A DNA stretch of 64,000 nt. Origin: Serratia symbiotica (GTDB taxonomy: Bacteria; Pseudomonadota; Gammaproteobacteria; Enterobacterales; Enterobacteriaceae). The position numbers were made by a program, and so were the translations under genes. Positions 20,931-33,074 of the stretch are shown one piece after another; positions within the stretch are counted from its first letter, which is position 1; each line of letters starts with the position of its first letter. The notes beneath the pieces were generated by a model, which was not told where the DNA came from, did no database searches, and saw only the letters and a list, made by a program, of their open reading frames with translations. The DNA lies in the NCBI GenBank assembly GCA_024160085.1, contig JAMDYG010000001.1, positions 372,001-436,000 of the forward strand. The letters are read 5' to 3'.

Positions 20931-22325
20931 CTAGGAAGATAATATTCTGATTAATTTGGAGAAATCTTCTTTGATGTCGTGACTTTCCTCACGTAACTGC
21001 TCGATCTTCCGGCAGGCGTGCAACACCGTGGTATGATCGCGGCCACCAAATGCATCGCCGATTTCTGGCAGGCTGTGGTTGGTGAGTTCTTTTGCCAATG
21101 CCATCGCCATTTGGCGTGGGCGGGCAACTGAACGCGAACGCCGCTTAGACAGCAAATCCGCGACTTTGATTTTATAGTACTCCGCCACCGTCTTCTGAAT
21201 ATTGTCGATAGTGACCAGCTTTTCTTGCAACGCCAACAAATCGCGCAACGCTTCACGTACGAAGTCGATGGTGATGGCACGTCCAGTGAAGTTTGCGTTG
21301 GCGATCACGCGGTTCAATGCGCCTTCTAGCTCACGTACGTTAGAACGTAGACGCTTGGCGATAAAGAACGCCACTTCGCCCGGCAGACGAATATCGTTCT
21401 CGTCGGCCTTTTTCATCAAGATCGCTACGCGGGTTTCCAGCTCCGGCGGTTCGATAGCCACCGTTAGCCCCCAGCCGAAGCGAGATTTAAGACGATCCTC
21501 TACCCCGTTAATCTCTTTGGGATAGCGATCCGAGGTCAGTATGATCTGCTGATTGCCTTCCAACAAAGCGTTAAAGGTATGGAAGAACTCTTCCTGCGAA
21601 CGCTCCTTGTTGGCAAAGAACTGAATGTCATCGATCAGTAATGCATCGACCGAGCGATAATAGCGCTTAAATTCTTCAATAGCGTTGTTCTGCAAAGCCT
21701 TAACCATGTGCTGCACAAAGCGCTCAGAGTGCATGTAAACCACTTTGGCATTGGCCTTGCGCGCCACGATACCGTTGCCAACCGCGTGTAGCAGGTGAGT
21801 TTTACCTAAGCCGGTGCCGCCATATAGAAACAACGGATTATAGGTACCGCCAGGGTTGTCCGCCACCTGACGTGCCGCCGCGCGCGCCAACTGGTTGGAT
21901 TTACCCTCAACAAAGTTATCAAAAATGTGCTTTGGATTAATGTTAGAGCGGTAAGAGAGTTTAGGCTGCGGCGCTGCATTGTCCCAGCTTGGGCGAGAAG
22001 GCGCAGTACGTGCCGCTGGTGCAGCCGGAGCGTTGACGGCTAGGGTCTGGCTGATAATTTGGCTGATAGGTTTACTGCCCACTTCAAAACGTAGCAAAGG
22101 CGCATTTGTACCACAGAAATCATTTAGCAGACCATTGATATTGTTTAAGTACTTATCGCGAACCCAATCCAGCACAAAACGATTAGGCGCATACAGTGCT
22201 AGGGTATTGTCACTCAGTTGCGCCTGTAATGGGCGTATCCACATACTAAATTCTGTGGCAGGTAACTCATCCTGCAATCGGGCAAGACATTGCTGCCAAA
22301 GCGAAAGTGACACGGCGGACTCCAC
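20931..22325 (-). CDS. dnaA: Chromosomal replication initiator DnaA
   Basis: AAA+ initiator that melts oriC and also regulates its own gene. The 464-residue product shows domain I ([20 protein letters not shown]), a variable linker rich in Ala and Pro ([16 protein letters not shown]), Walker [16 protein letters not shown] near residue 172, Walker [11 protein letters not shown], sensor and arginine-finger segments. The C-terminal DNA-binding signature [20 protein letters not shown] is present. The start [14 protein letters not shown] fits; many relatives start MSLSLWQQ, so an internal start a few codons later is possible. First gene of the reverse-strand replication operon. Confidence 0.96.
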   Translation of the reverse strand: MESAVSLSLWQQCLARLQDELPATEFSMWIRPLQAQLSDNTLALYAPNRFVLDWVRDKYLNNINGLLNDFCGTNAPLLRFEVGSKPISQIISQTLAVNAPAAPAARTAPSRPSWDNAAPQPKLSYRSNINPKHIFDNFVEGKSNQLARAAARQVADNPGGTYNPLFLYGGTGLGKTHLLHAVGNGIVARKANAKVVYMHSERFVQHMVKALQNNAIEEFKRYYRSVDALLIDDIQFFANKERSQEEFFHTFNALLEGNQQIILTSDRYPKEINGVEDRLKSRFGWGLTVAIEPPELETRVAILMKKADENDIRLPGEVAFFIAKRLRSNVRELEGALNRVIANANFTGRAITIDFVREALRDLLALQEKLVTIDNIQKTVAEYYKIKVADLLSKRRSRSVARPRQMAMALAKELTNHSLPEIGDAFGGRDHTTVLHACRKIEQLREESHDIKEDFSKLIRILSS

Positions 22326-22543
22326 TCGAACAAGATCAATAATAAGAATCAGGCTACTGTTTTATTTATAACTCATGATTTTTGATACATACCCGGCATC
22401 GGCTGTTGACCTGTGGGGGATGTGAACCGTCTTCAACGGTTTATTTTCTTCAATATCCCTACTTGGGAGATCGCGATTGCAATCCGGGATCATAGCTCAA
22501 TACGCGCCAGAGATCCTCCTCTTCCTCACAGATTAGATCCATT

Positions 22544-22552
22544 TTATCCACT
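22544..22552 (+). promoter_or_regulatory. DnaA-box-like site
   Basis: TTATCCACT, one mismatch from TTATCCACA, upstream of dnaA. It is a plausible autoregulatory site from position and sequence. Confidence 0.45.
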
Positions 22553-22645
22553 GGCCCGCTTTGGGCAGCGTTCTTTTCACCCCCTGATGCCGCATTACAG
22601 GCAAGATCACGCCCAGTGAGCTACAATTTTTACATTGTCAACCGG

Positions 22646-22654
22646 TTATCCACT
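22646..22654 (+). promoter_or_regulatory. DnaA-box-like site
   Basis: A second TTATCCACT, 102 bp from the first and in the same orientation. The same 9-mer occurring twice in one promoter region supports a real DnaA site. Confidence 0.45.
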
Positions 22655-22992
22655 GAAGATCCTATGAGATAAAGTAAAAGATCTCTCGGGTTTCCTTGCG
22701 ATTTTACCCCCAAGTACGTACAATATTCGCCCGACGTGTGATACTTGGGTTCCCTTTATAGATGGTGCGACATTAGCCTGGCGGGATCTTTGAGCGAGCT
22801 AAAACAGGAAATCCCCCCCCCAGTTTTTGCAGATAACCAAGTAAACTAGCGTAATGTGAATTGACTCAGAGCGGTGCAATTATTACAATCCCGCCTCTTT
22901 TTTGTAAATTGCAGTTAAGATGCTGGTTCTTTTATCACGCCGAGTAGCCAAACGCATCTGACTTATTTAGTCAGCCCTTATTTTAAGTTTAG

Positions 22993-23145
<153 letters not shown>

Positions 23146-23163
23146 TAAAAGTTAACCCGCTGA

Positions 23164-23523
23164 GTGGTTAAGCTCACTTTTCCCAGAGGGTTACGTTTGT
23201 TAACTCCCATTTATTTTACATTCGTCTTCCAGCAGCCACTACGGGCCGGCACGCCGCAAATCACCATTCTTGGCCGCCTGAACAAGCTGGGGCACCCCCG
23301 TATAGGTCTCACTGTCGCCAAAAAGCACGTCAAACGCGCGCATGAGCGTAACCGGATCAAACGCCTAACCCGCGAAAGTTTCCGTCAACTCCAACACGAG
23401 TTACCGGCGATGGATTTTGTCGTGGTGGCCAAAAAGGGGATAGCGGATTTGGATAACTACGCGTTGACGGAAACGTTGGAAAAGTTATGGTGTCGCTACT
23501 GTCGCCAGGCTCCCGCATCCTGA
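23164..23523 (+). CDS. rnpA: Ribonuclease P protein component
   Basis: Protein subunit that helps the RNase P RNA cleave tRNA 5' leaders. The 119 residues match the Escherichia length. The start is GTG at 23164 ([20 protein letters not shown]), as in relatives. The RNA-binding signature [17 protein letters not shown] and the downstream [19 protein letters not shown] are intact. The 3' end overlaps yidD by 37 bp, a conserved arrangement. Confidence 0.95.
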   Translation: MVKLTFPRGLRLLTPIYFTFVFQQPLRAGTPQITILGRLNKLGHPRIGLTVAKKHVKRAHERNRIKRLTRESFRQLQHELPAMDFVVVAKKGIADLDNYALTETLEKLWCRYCRQAPAS

Positions 23524-23744
23524 TCGGGCTGGTACGGGCTTACCAGTTCGTTATCAGCCCGCTGCTTGGGCCACGTTGTCGTTTCCAGCCGACATGCTCT
23601 CATTATACAATTGAGGCATTAAGCCAGTTTGGCATGATAAAAGGCAGTTGGTTGTCATTAAAACGCATATTAAAATGCCATCCTTTGAACCCAGGTGGCG
23701 ATGATCCCATGCCGCCGAAAACTGATGATAATAGAGAACACTAA
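23487..23744 (+). CDS. yidD: YidD membrane protein insertion efficiency factor
   Basis: A small inner-membrane-associated protein that assists YidC/Sec insertion. The 85 residues carry the DUF37 signature: [20 protein letters not shown], then [15 protein letters not shown] and [13 protein letters not shown], with the three conserved cysteines. The start overlaps the end of rnpA and the stop is 2 bp before yidC, so rpmH-rnpA-yidD-yidC form one unit. Confidence 0.93.
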   Translation: MVSLLSPGSRILIGLVRAYQFVISPLLGPRCRFQPTCSHYTIEALSQFGMIKGSWLSLKRILKCHPLNPGGDDPMPPKTDDNREH

Positions 23745-23746
23745 CG

Positions 23747-25384
23747 ATGGATTCGCAACGCAATCTTATCCTCATCGCTCTGCTGTTCGTGTCTTTCATG
23801 ATCTGGCAGGCATGGCAGGCGGATAACGCACCGCAGCCAACATCTCAGACCACGCAACAGACTTCGAATGCAACTGCCGATAATGCCACCAGACAGGACG
23901 GGACAGTCAGTGCCCAAGGTAAACTAATCACTGTTAACACTGACGTATTGTCACTGACCATCAACACCAGTAGTGGCGATATCGAACAGGCTAAACTGTT
24001 GGCCTACCCGGAAACTCTGGGTTCATCACTACCATTCCAACTGCTAGAAATAACTCCATCATTTGTTTATCAGGCGCAAAGCGGCCTAACTGGCAAAAAT
24101 GGTCCAGATAATCCAGCAAATGGTGAACGACCCCTGTACCAGGCTGCGCAAGACAGCTACACCCTGCCAGAAGGCCAGGATGAGCTGCGCATTCCGCTGA
24201 GTTTCACCAGTAAAGACGGCATTATCTACACCAAGACTTTTGTGCTCAAGCGTAACCACTACGCGGTCAGCGTTGATTACTACATCGATAATAAAAGCAC
24301 CACTCCGCTGGAACTGACCTTGTTCGGCCAACTGAAGCAGACTATCGAGCTGCCTAAGCACCGCGACACTGGTAGTAACAACTTTGCTCTGCACACCTTC
24401 CGTGGCGCAGCGTACTCTTCCAGCGAAGATAAATACCAGAAATACGCGTTCGACAAGGATGAGAAGCTGAATGTCACTACTCAGGGTGGTTGGATTGCTA
24501 TGTTGCAGCAGTACTTTGCCACCGCATGGGTGCCGGCTACGCAGGGCAGCAACACCTTCTATACCGCTAATCCGGGAGATAACCTGTCCATCATTGGCTT
24601 CAAATCAACGCCGGTGGTGGTGCAACCCAGTACACAGAAACAGTTGAATGCCACCCTTTGGGTTGGCCCAGAGCTGCAAGATCAGATGGCTCAGTTGGCA
24701 GCGTATCTAGACTTGACCGTGGACTATGGTTGGCTGTGGTTTATCTCTCAGCCACTGTTCAAACTGCTGAAGTTCATTCACGGCTTTATCGGTAACTGGG
24801 GCTTCTCCATCATTATCATCACCTTCATTGTGCGTGGCATCATGTACCCGCTGACTAAAGCGCAGTACACCTCGATGGCGAAAATGCGTATGCTGCAACC
24901 AAAGATGCAGGCAATGCGTGAGCGTATCGGTGATGACAAGCAGCGCATGAGCCAGGAAATGATGGCGCTTTACAAATCGGAGAAAGTGAATCCATTAGGA
25001 GGTTGCCTACCATTGATCGTTCAGATGCCAATATTCCTGGCGTTGTACTATATGCTGATGGGCTCGGTGGAACTACGCCATGCTCCATTCGCCTTGTGGA
25101 TCCATGATTTGTCGGCTCAGGATCCGTACTACATTCTGCCAATCCTGATGGGCGTGACGATGTTCTTCATTCAGAAGATGTCGCCAACCACAGTGACTGA
25201 CCCTATGCAGCAGAAAATCATGACCTTCATGCCGGTGATCTTCACCGTATTCTTCCTGTGGTTCCCGTCCGGTCTGGTGCTGTATTACATCGTCAGTAAC
25301 CTGGTGACGATCATCCAGCAGCAGCTAATTTATCGCGGCCTGGAGAAGCGTGGCCTGCATAGCTGCGACAAGAAAAAAGCCTAA
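23747..25384 (+). CDS. yidC: YidC membrane protein insertase
   Basis: Inner-membrane insertase that folds and inserts proteins alone or with SecYEG. The 545 residues match the gammaproteobacterial form. An N-terminal membrane segment ([19 protein letters not shown]) is followed by the large periplasmic domain (residues ~30-340). The conserved five-helix core follows, including [20 protein letters not shown] and the C1 loop ([20 protein letters not shown]), then [20 protein letters not shown] and [19 protein letters not shown]. The C-terminus is basic (CDKKKA). No damage. Confidence 0.97.
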   Translation: MDSQRNLILIALLFVSFMIWQAWQADNAPQPTSQTTQQTSNATADNATRQDGTVSAQGKLITVNTDVLSLTINTSSGDIEQAKLLAYPETLGSSLPFQLLEITPSFVYQAQSGLTGKNGPDNPANGERPLYQAAQDSYTLPEGQDELRIPLSFTSKDGIIYTKTFVLKRNHYAVSVDYYIDNKSTTPLELTLFGQLKQTIELPKHRDTGSNNFALHTFRGAAYSSSEDKYQKYAFDKDEKLNVTTQGGWIAMLQQYFATAWVPATQGSNTFYTANPGDNLSIIGFKSTPVVVQPSTQKQLNATLWVGPELQDQMAQLAAYLDLTVDYGWLWFISQPLFKLLKFIHGFIGNWGFSIIIITFIVRGIMYPLTKAQYTSMAKMRMLQPKMQAMRERIGDDKQRMSQEMMALYKSEKVNPLGGCLPLIVQMPIFLALYYMLMGSVELRHAPFALWIHDLSAQDPYYILPILMGVTMFFIQKMSPTTVTDPMQQKIMTFMPVIFTVFFLWFPSGLVLYYIVSNLVTIIQQQLIYRGLEKRGLHSCDKKKA

Positions 25385-25432
25385 GCGCGTTATTGTAGGG
25401 GTTAGGCATGCCCAAGCTTTGCAGTAACTTCT

Positions 25433-25458
25433 AAAGGCGGTCATTAGACCGCCTTTTT
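25433..25458 (+). terminator. Rho-independent terminator after yidC
   Basis: AAAGGCGGTC, a 4-nt loop, GACCGCCTTT then TTT. The GC-rich stem followed by a T-run sits 48 bp after the yidC stop. Confidence 0.85.
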
Positions 25459-25604
25459 GCATAGTGCATCGTCAGAAAGAACCGCGTTACCAGATAGCAT
25501 TCAAGCTTACAGGTAGGCGGTAATTGAACGCGTCCCCGATAACCCATTGACCGGGGTATAGAGAAGATAGCCAACACCACTGCAACTTGAAGGATAAAGG
25601 GTAT

Positions 25605-26969
25605 ATGAGCACCACCGATACCATCGTAGCGCAAGCCACCCCGCCGGGACGCGGTGGCATCGGCATTTTGCGCATTTCCGGAAGCAAAGCTAAAGAGGTT
25701 GCCTTGGCGCTGCTCGGCAAACTGCCCAAACCACGCTACGCTGACTTTCTGCCATTCCGTGATGTCGCTGGCATCACCCTCGATCGGGGTATCGCACTGT
25801 GGTTTCCCGCTCCGAATTCGTTTACCGGCGAAGACGTACTGGAGTTGCAGGGCCACGGAGGGCTGGTCATCCTCGATCTGCTACTAAAACGCGTACTCGC
25901 GTTGCCTGGCGTACGCATCGCGCGGCCCGGTGAGTTCTCCGAGCGCGCATTCATCAACGACAAACTCGATCTGGCGCAGGCAGAAGCCATTGCTGACTTG
26001 ATCGACGCCAGTTCTGAACAGGCGGCACGGTCAGCGATGAACTCGTTACAGGGGGCATTTTCCACCCGCATTTACCAACTTGTAGAAGCACTCACTCACT
26101 TGAGAATCTATGTGGAAGCGGCGATCGACTTTCCAGACGAAGAAATAGATTTCCTGTCGGACGGCAAAATAGAGGCGCAGCTCAACGGTGTGATGGCCGC
26201 TCTGGACAGCGTGCGTGGCGAAGCACGCCAAGGCAGCTTGCTGCGCGAAGGGATGAAGGTGGTGATTGCCGGGCGACCAAACGCCGGTAAATCCAGCCTG
26301 CTCAATGCGTTAGCCGGACGTGAAGCGGCAATCGTTACCGATATTGCCGGCACTACCCGCGACGTACTGCGCGAACATATCCACATTGACGGCATGCCAC
26401 TGCACATTATCGATACCGCCGGCCTGCGAGAGGCCAGTGACGAAGTTGAGCGCATTGGTATCGAACGTGCCTGGAATGAGATCGAACAGGCCGACAGAGT
26501 GCTATTTATGGTGGATAGCACCACCACCGTAGCTACCGAGCCGGCAGAGATCTGGCAGGAGTTTACAGCGCGTTTGCCACAGCGTTTACCGATCACCGTA
26601 GTGCGCAATAAGGCTGATATCACCGGCGAAACGCTAAGCATAACAGAAGTAAATGGTCACTCACTTATTCGCCTTTCGGCACGTACTGGCGAAGGCATCA
26701 ATCTGCTGCGCGATCACTTGAAACAGAGTATGGGCTTTACCAGCAACATGGAAGGCGGTTTCCTGGCGCGTCGCCGCCACTTGCAGGCATTGGAACAAGC
26801 GGCGCGACATCTAGTACAGGGCAAAGAACAGTTGGTGAGTGCTTACGCGGGTGAATTACTGGCTGAAGAACTGCGGCTGGCACAGTTGGCGTTAAGTAAA
26901 ATTACCGGTGAGTTTTCCTCAGATGATCTACTGGGACGCATTTTCTCCAGTTTCTGTATTGGCAAATAA
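25605..26969 (+). CDS. mnmE: MnmE tRNA U34-modifying GTPase
   Basis: With MnmG, MnmE installs the 5-carboxymethylaminomethyl group on wobble U34. The 454 residues from [20 protein letters not shown] match the family; an ATG six codons upstream (25587) is in frame but less likely. The tetrahydrofolate-binding N-terminal domain, the helical domain, the G domain ([34 protein letters not shown]) and the essential C-terminal FCIGK with its catalytic Cys are all present. It is transcribed with the yidC group, in the conserved rnpA-yidD-yidC-mnmE order. Confidence 0.96.
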   Translation: MSTTDTIVAQATPPGRGGIGILRISGSKAKEVALALLGKLPKPRYADFLPFRDVAGITLDRGIALWFPAPNSFTGEDVLELQGHGGLVILDLLLKRVLALPGVRIARPGEFSERAFINDKLDLAQAEAIADLIDASSEQAARSAMNSLQGAFSTRIYQLVEALTHLRIYVEAAIDFPDEEIDFLSDGKIEAQLNGVMAALDSVRGEARQGSLLREGMKVVIAGRPNAGKSSLLNALAGREAAIVTDIAGTTRDVLREHIHIDGMPLHIIDTAGLREASDEVERIGIERAWNEIEQADRVLFMVDSTTTVATEPAEIWQEFTARLPQRLPITVVRNKADITGETLSITEVNGHSLIRLSARTGEGINLLRDHLKQSMGFTSNMEGGFLARRRHLQALEQAARHLVQGKEQLVSAYAGELLAEELRLAQLALSKITGEFSSDDLLGRIFSSFCIGK

Positions 26970-27689
26970 GAGCCTGTCCCAGTAGGCGTACAGTGTTGAC
27001 TCGTGACTCTGCAGGGTCGATTTGATAAATTACCGCATTTATGGGAAGTGTTATCACTGTTTCGATCGATATTTATTGTTGTTATTGCCAGTAAAATGAA
27101 CCTGTGCGCAATCATGGCTTTGGTAAAACTGGCACTCCCCGCGACTATTGTCAGGATTGACACCGTACTTTCCCGCTTAACTATCGCTATAATGCCCATA
27201 AGACCAACATATAAAGACGACACGATGAATATGGCACTTAGTAGTTCCCTTGTCAGGGATTGTTAGAATTGTCAATATCACAGAGTGTTACTCAACACGT
27301 TCTAATAGCTATTTTTAATATTGTTATTTTTCAGTTAGTTAATTTTATCATGATTTCAGTAATTCAATAAACTATGCATATGGGATCCAGGGATATTGTT
27401 TGGTTAGATTACTGTGATACAAGTTTGCATCAGTATGATGAGCCTTTATATCTTCCAAAAACCATGCTGATTATTTATTAGGTCGCCTCAAATAAAATAT
27501 ATTATTGAGATTTAAGCAGGGACACTTTTTAACCACGTATTTCCCTATTACTTAGTATATTGAATAATTTGAGAATAGCACCGGCATAGATTATATACAG
27601 AAATTTTTGCCAGAAAAAATAAAACAATAAGGCCAAATACTGCTGACCTCATTGAATGCCTAACGCCTAAAGTTAGTGGGATTTTATTG
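26970..27689. other. Gene-free, AT-rich stretch between mnmE and gor
   Basis: No reading frame here shows recognisable protein similarity on either strand. It opens with AGCCTGTCCCAGTAGGC, which resembles the edge motif of the dispersed repeat at 41466 and 55966. The part from 27260 to 27660 is strongly AT-rich. It is probably the ground-down remains of one or more genes, but none can be named. Confidence 0.5.
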
Positions 27690-29063
27690 TCAGCGTAGGG
27701 TAACGAACTCTTCCGCTGCCGTCGGGTGGATCGCTACGGTGTTGTCGAAGTCTTTCGTTTTTCTTAGTCGCTCCCATCTTCACGGCGAAAGCGAAGCCCT
27801 GCAAGATTTCATTCATACCTAAGCTGATGCCATGCAGGCCGACGATCTTCTCTTCCTTGCCTGCGCATACCAGCTTCACTTGGCACGGTTGGCGGTATAG
27901 CGTCACCGCACTGTATATGGCAGTGAAGGAGGATTTGTACACCTTCACATTATCCGCGCCGAATTTCTCGATGGCTTCTGGCTCGGTCAGACCGATGGTA
28001 TTGATCGGCAGGTGGCTGAATACCACAGTGGCAATGTTGCTGTAATCCAATTGGTTCTTCCGGATTGTTGTTGAACAGGCGCTTAGACAGATGGCGGCCA
28101 GCCGCGACCGCCACTGGGGTCAGTTCGAGTGCGCCGGTGATGTTGCCCACGGCACAAATGCCTTTAACGCTGGTATTCTGGAACTTATCAACATTGATAT
28201 AGTAGCCTTGCTCATTAGTTTTTACCACGGTGATGGCTAGGTTCAGGTTGTCGGTCGCTGGTTGGCGGCCGATAGCCCAGATCAAGCTGTCAACGATAAA
28301 TTCTTGGCCGTTTTCCAGTTGCAGTGTCAGGCTGCCATCAGTATTTTTTTTGACGAGCGCTTTCGGCACTGATTCAGTGTGCAGGCATGGCCCTTCGGTG
28401 CTCATAACTTCCACAAGGGTTTCGAGACGAGCATTGGGTCGAAGGTGCGCAGCGGTGCTTGCTTACGCACGAACAAATGTGTCTCCGCACCCAGTGCGTT
28501 CAGCACCCCGGCGATCTCGACAGCGATATAGCCAGCACCCACGATGGCGACGCGCTTTGGCATGGCATCCAGTTTAAAGAAGCCATAGGAGTAGATCCCG
28601 TATTCCGTACCCGGAATATCAGGATGGCTTGGGCGGCCGCCAGTGGCGATCAGGATATGATCGGCGGTGATTTTTTCGCCGTTCACTTCTCTACGGTCTG
28701 GAAATCGATAAAGCGTGCGAAGCCCTTGATCACATCAACCTGATTATTGCCCAGTACATTGTCATAGGAACGATGAAATACGGTCGATATATGCGCTGCG
28801 GTTGGCGATCAGCCTCTTCCAGTCAAAGGCATTGACAGTAGTGTCAATGCCATAATCTGCATCATATTGATGGATGGCATCGGCGATCTGCGCCGCATGC
28901 CACATGACTTTTTTCGGTACACAACCCACGTTGACGCGCAGGTACCGCCCAGTTCCTTGGCTTCAATCAGTACGCATTTTTGACCGTACATAGCTGCCCT
29001 ATTGATTGATGCGATACCACCGATGACCCCACCAATTGCTAGATAATTGTAATGTTTCGTCAT
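27690..29063 (-). pseudogene. gor: Glutathione reductase, frameshifted
   Basis: Gor reduces glutathione disulfide with NADPH and FAD. The N-terminal FAD site is altered (YLAIGGVIGGIASINRAAMY; family GGGSGG). The redox-active GGTCVNVGCVPKK is split by a 2-bp insertion, so the frame reads GGTCASTWVVYRKK. Later pieces are clear: [20 protein letters not shown], the NADPH fold [55 protein letters not shown], and the dimerisation domain [20 protein letters not shown]. The end is [15 protein letters not shown] with the catalytic His. Frameshifts lie near 28950, 28820, 28690, 28410, 28050 and 27760. Family length about 450; order gor-rlmJ-prlC is as in Escherichia. Confidence 0.92.
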
Positions 29064-29181
29064 CTGTGATTTCCATGAGTTGTGAAATTCGAAGAGGAAA
29101 GAGTTTAACGCTTGATGTGGGTTTGTCGCAAAGGTTGCATCGATGGCTGCAATAGGCACGGCGGATCGCGCCTGGACGCTA

Positions 29182-30024
29182 TTATTCCGGCACCACCCAG
29201 TTCACTAAATAGTGGCCGATACCGGAGGGAACCAACGCATTGTGTAGCCACGGTAGCAGGGTGTGCATCTGCTGTCCCAACTTCCACGGCGGGTTAATGA
29301 CGATCATACCAGAAGCGGTCATGCCGCGTTGGTCACTATCGGGTTTCACTGCCAATTCGATTTGTAGAATGCGGCGGATACCGGTGGCCTCCAGCTCTTT
29401 TAGCATGCGTTTGATCTGCTGACGTATTACCACTGGATACCATAGCGCATAGCTGCCGGTGGCAAAGCGCTTATAGCCTTCCTGAATGCCTTTGACCACC
29501 TCCTGATAATCCGTTTTTATCTCGTAGGGTGGGTCTATCAGGATCAGCCCACGGCGTGATGGTGGCGGCAATTGGGATTTCAATTGTTGGTAACCGTTGG
29601 CACGCTGCACTTTAGCACGCTTATCTTTCTGAAATTCGCTGCGTAGCAGCGGGAAATCGCTGGGGTGCAGTTCGGACAGGTAGATCTTATCCTGCGGACG
29701 CAGCAATTGGCGGGCGATCAGCGGGGAGCCGGGATAGTAGCGCAGCGTGCCGGAGCGGTTAAAATTGTACACGACGCTCATGTAGGAAGCCAGTTCTTCT
29801 GGCAGATCGTTACGTTGCCACAGCAGGCCGATACCTTTCTGGTATTCGCCAGTGCGTTCGGAGTGCTCACTACGTAACTGATAGCGCCCCTCGCCTGAGT
29901 GAGTATCCAGATAGAAGAAGGGTTTCTCTTTCTCTTTCAATGACTCAATGATCAGGCTCTGAACGCTGTGTTTGAGCACATCGGCGTGGTTGCCAGCGTG
30001 GAAACTATGGTGATAACTTAACAT
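29182..30024 (-). CDS. rlmJ: RlmJ, 23S rRNA m6A2030 methyltransferase
   Basis: Methylates A2030 of 23S rRNA using SAM. The 280 residues equal the Escherichia length. The N-terminus MLSYHHSFHAGNHADVLKHS, the SAM-site segment FFYLDTHSGEGRYQL and the catalytic RGLILIDPPYE (DPPY motif, residue ~164) are intact. It lies between the dead gor (same strand) and prlC (divergent). Confidence 0.95.
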   Translation of the reverse strand: MLSYHHSFHAGNHADVLKHSVQSLIIESLKEKEKPFFYLDTHSGEGRYQLRSEHSERTGEYQKGIGLLWQRNDLPEELASYMSVVYNFNRSGTLRYYPGSPLIARQLLRPQDKIYLSELHPSDFPLLRSEFQKDKRAKVQRANGYQQLKSQLPPPSRRGLILIDPPYEIKTDYQEVVKGIQEGYKRFATGSYALWYPVVIRQQIKRMLKELEATGIRRILQIELAVKPDSDQRGMTASGMIVINPPWKLGQQMHTLLPWLHNALVPSGIGHYLVNWVVPE

Positions 30025-30244
30025 GGCGGGGCAATTCCTTGTACTCCGTAGGCGGAGCTTTCAATAAGGCCGATAATCTGTGCAGTATAAACTGTCTAGC
30101 CGGAAAAAACTGAACTGCGTTGCCGCAGGCACTATCAACAACGCCGGGCATTGATTTTCCTGTTGCATAGCTCCATGTTGATCTTTCATCTGCATTTTAT
30201 GGCTTGCCCGCCCGCTATGGTGGGCGACAACACAGGACTTCCCT

Positions 30245-32287
30245 ATGACAAATCCGTTGCTGATCCCGTTTTTCCTGCCGCCGTTTTCGGCGATCCGCCC
30301 TGAAGATATTGTGCCTGCGATACAATCTGCGTTGGCAGATTGCCGTGCTGTGGTAGAGCGCGTGGTCGCGCAGCCGGGGCCGTTCACCTGGGATAACCTG
30401 TGTCAGCCGCTAGCGGAGTCGGAAGATCGCCTATCGCGCATGTGGTCGCCAGTTGGACATCTGAACTCGGTGAAAAACAGCCCGGAACTGCGTGCTGCCT
30501 ACGAGCAGGCACTGCCGCTGCTATCTGAATACGGCACTTGGGTGGGCCAGCACAAAGGGCTGTATCAAGCCTATTGCAACTTGAAAGAGGGGGCGGCCTT
30601 CAGTCAACTAAGCGCACCGCAACGCAAGTCGGTGGATAACGCGCTGCGTGACTTTGAGCTATCGGGCATCGGCCTGTCGGCGGACAAACAGCAGCGCTAC
30701 GGTGAGATTGTCGCACGGCTATCCGAACTAGGTTCTACCTACAGCAGCAACGTGCTCGATGCCACCATGGGTTGGAGCAAACTGATTACTGACCAAACCG
30801 AACTGAGTGGCTTGCCGGCCAGCATCTTGGCACAGGCACAGGCAATGGCACAAGCCAAAGAGCAAGAAGGCTGGTTGCTGACTTTGGATATGCCGAGTTA
30901 TCTACCGGTGCTCACCTACTCCGACAACCGTACGTTGCGTGAAGAGATGTACCGCGCCTTCGCTACCCGCGCTTCCGATCAGGAGCCGAACGCTGGCAAA
31001 TGGGATAATAGTGCAGTGATGGCGGAAACGCTGGCGTTGCGCTACGAACTGGCCCAACTGCTTGGCTTTGAGACATACGCTGACAAATCGCTGGCAACCA
31101 AGATGGCGGAAAGCCCGCAACAGGTGATCAGCTTCCTGAACGATTTGGCCAAGCGCGCCCGTCCGCAGGCCGAGCAGGAACTGGAGCAACTGCGCATTTT
31201 TGCCAAACAACATTACGGCGTGGAAGAACTAGACGCCTGTGATATTACCTATTATGGCGAAAAACAAAAACAACACCTGTTTTCCATCAGCGACGAGCAA
31301 CTGCGCCCGTACTTTCCGGAGCAACGGGTGGTCGAAGGGCTGTTCGAGGTGGTGAAACGTATCTACGGCATCACCGCCAAAGAGCGCGGCGGAGTGGATA
31401 CCTGGCATCCTGACGTGCGCTTCTTCGATCTATTCGACGCCAACGGCGAATTGCGTGGCAGCTTCTACCTTGATCTGTACGCGCGTGAAAACAAACGCGG
31501 TGGTGCCTGGATGGACGATTGTGCCGGCAGCCTGCGCAAGGCAGACGGAACCCTGCAAAAGCCGGTTGCCTACCTGACCTGCAATTTTAACCGTCCGCTG
31601 GGTGACCAGCCGGCGTTGTTTACCCATAATGAAGTGACCACGCTGTTCCACGAGTTCGGCCACGGACTGCACCATATACTGACCCAAATCGATACCGCTG
31701 GGGTATCCGGCATCAGCGGGGTGCCGTGGGATGCGATCGAACTGCCAAGCCAGTTTATGGAAAATTGGTGCTGGGAAGCGGAAGCATTGGAGTTTATCTC
31801 CGGCAATTACCAAAGCGGCGAACCGCTGCCGCAAGAAATGCTCGATAAGCTGCTGGCAACCAAGAACTATCAGGCGGCGCTGTTTATCCTGCGTCAGTTA
31901 GAGTTCGGCCTGTTCGATTTCCTCATGCATTTCGAATACAGCCCTTCAAGCGGCGCGCAAATCTTGCCAACGTTGGCGGAAGTGAAGAAAAGGGTGGCGG
32001 TAGTACCTTCACCAAGCTGGGGACGCTTTCCACACGCCTTCAGCCATATTTTCGCTGGCGGCTACGCGGCGGGTTACTACAGCTACCTATGGGCAGAAGT
32101 GCTGTCGTCTGATGCTTACTCACGTTTCGAAGAAGAGGGCATCTTCAATGCTGAAACCGGCCAATCCTTCCTTAACAACATCCTGTCGCGCGGGGGTTCG
32201 GAAGAGCCGATGGTTCTGTTCAAACGCTTCCGTGGCCGCGAACCGCAGTTGGATGCCATGCTGCGCCATTACGGTATTACAGGATAA
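30245..32287 (+). CDS. prlC: Oligopeptidase A (M3 zinc metallopeptidase)
   Basis: Cytoplasmic zinc peptidase that degrades oligopeptides, including cleaved signal peptides. The 680 residues match the family length. The zinc site [14 protein letters not shown] holds the HExxH-type motif (HEFGH) near residue 470, and the downstream helix supplies the third ligand ([15 protein letters not shown]). The start [20 protein letters not shown] is the family start. rsmJ begins 8 bp after the stop, forming the conserved prlC-rsmJ pair. Confidence 0.96.
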   Translation: MTNPLLIPFFLPPFSAIRPEDIVPAIQSALADCRAVVERVVAQPGPFTWDNLCQPLAESEDRLSRMWSPVGHLNSVKNSPELRAAYEQALPLLSEYGTWVGQHKGLYQAYCNLKEGAAFSQLSAPQRKSVDNALRDFELSGIGLSADKQQRYGEIVARLSELGSTYSSNVLDATMGWSKLITDQTELSGLPASILAQAQAMAQAKEQEGWLLTLDMPSYLPVLTYSDNRTLREEMYRAFATRASDQEPNAGKWDNSAVMAETLALRYELAQLLGFETYADKSLATKMAESPQQVISFLNDLAKRARPQAEQELEQLRIFAKQHYGVEELDACDITYYGEKQKQHLFSISDEQLRPYFPEQRVVEGLFEVVKRIYGITAKERGGVDTWHPDVRFFDLFDANGELRGSFYLDLYARENKRGGAWMDDCAGSLRKADGTLQKPVAYLTCNFNRPLGDQPALFTHNEVTTLFHEFGHGLHHILTQIDTAGVSGISGVPWDAIELPSQFMENWCWEAEALEFISGNYQSGEPLPQEMLDKLLATKNYQAALFILRQLEFGLFDFLMHFEYSPSSGAQILPTLAEVKKRVAVVPSPSWGRFPHAFSHIFAGGYAAGYYSYLWAEVLSSDAYSRFEEEGIFNAETGQSFLNNILSRGGSEEPMVLFKRFRGREPQLDAMLRHYGITG

Positions 32288-32295
32288 CCCGGCAG

Positions 32296-33042
32296 GTGAG
32301 GGTGTATTTAAGCTGTGAAGCAGGTGTCGATCCCGGCACCTTATCTATTTTGGCACAGCGTTGGCAGTTGACCTCGGACGACGATGCGCCGATGGCGCTG
32401 GTGCTGACCCCGGAACGATTGGAACTGCGCAAGCGTGACGAACTTAAACTGGGCGCGATCCACGTCGATTTCGTGTCCGGCACTCTGGCGTATCGGCGTC
32501 GTTTTGGTGGCGGCCGTGGTGAAGCGGTGGCTAAAGCAGTCGGACTCAAGGGCAGCGAACTGCCAGATGTAGTTGACGCCACTGCTGGCTTGGGGCGCGA
32601 TGCCTTTGTGCTGGCAGCATTGGGTTGCCGGGTAAGAATGCTAGAACGCCACCCGGTAGTGGCCGCATTGCTGGATGACGGCCTGCAACGCGTCTATCAG
32701 GATATGGAAATTGGCCTATGGCTGCGTGAGCGTTTGACGTTGGTGCATGCCAACAGCCTGACGGCGCTGGCCGATCTTGCTCCGCGACCAGAGGTGGTGT
32801 ACCTTGATCCGATGTACCCACATAAGCAGAAAAGCGCACTGGTAAAGAAAGAAATGCGGGTATTTCAATCACTGGTAGGCAGCGACGATGACGCTGATGG
32901 GTTGTTAGCTTCGGCACGCAGGCAGGCGACCAAGCGCATCGTAGTGAAACGCCCGGACTACGCGCCACCGCTGGGAAACGTGCCAGCCCATGCTGCCATC
33001 TTGACTAAAAGCCATCGCTTCGATATCTACATGCCGTTATAA
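32296..33042 (+). CDS. rsmJ: RsmJ, 16S rRNA m2G1516 methyltransferase
   Basis: Methylates G1516 of 16S rRNA. The 248 residues have the family core: [40 protein letters not shown] (SAM motif), [14 protein letters not shown], and the [20 protein letters not shown] signature. The start is GTG ([20 protein letters not shown]), chosen because relatives have MK-VYLSCE at this point. It is 8 bp from prlC and likely cotranscribed. Confidence 0.94.
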   Translation: MRVYLSCEAGVDPGTLSILAQRWQLTSDDDAPMALVLTPERLELRKRDELKLGAIHVDFVSGTLAYRRRFGGGRGEAVAKAVGLKGSELPDVVDATAGLGRDAFVLAALGCRVRMLERHPVVAALLDDGLQRVYQDMEIGLWLRERLTLVHANSLTALADLAPRPEVVYLDPMYPHKQKSALVKKEMRVFQSLVGSDDDADGLLASARRQATKRIVVKRPDYAPPLGNVPAHAAILTKSHRFDIYMPL

Positions 33043-33074
33043 CCACGGGCCAGTAAAGATTTATCCATTCACCG

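Noticed and set aside
26843-27223. A 126-residue reverse frame overlapping the end of mnmE
   Set aside because: Half of it is antisense to mnmE and the remainder has no recognisable protein features.
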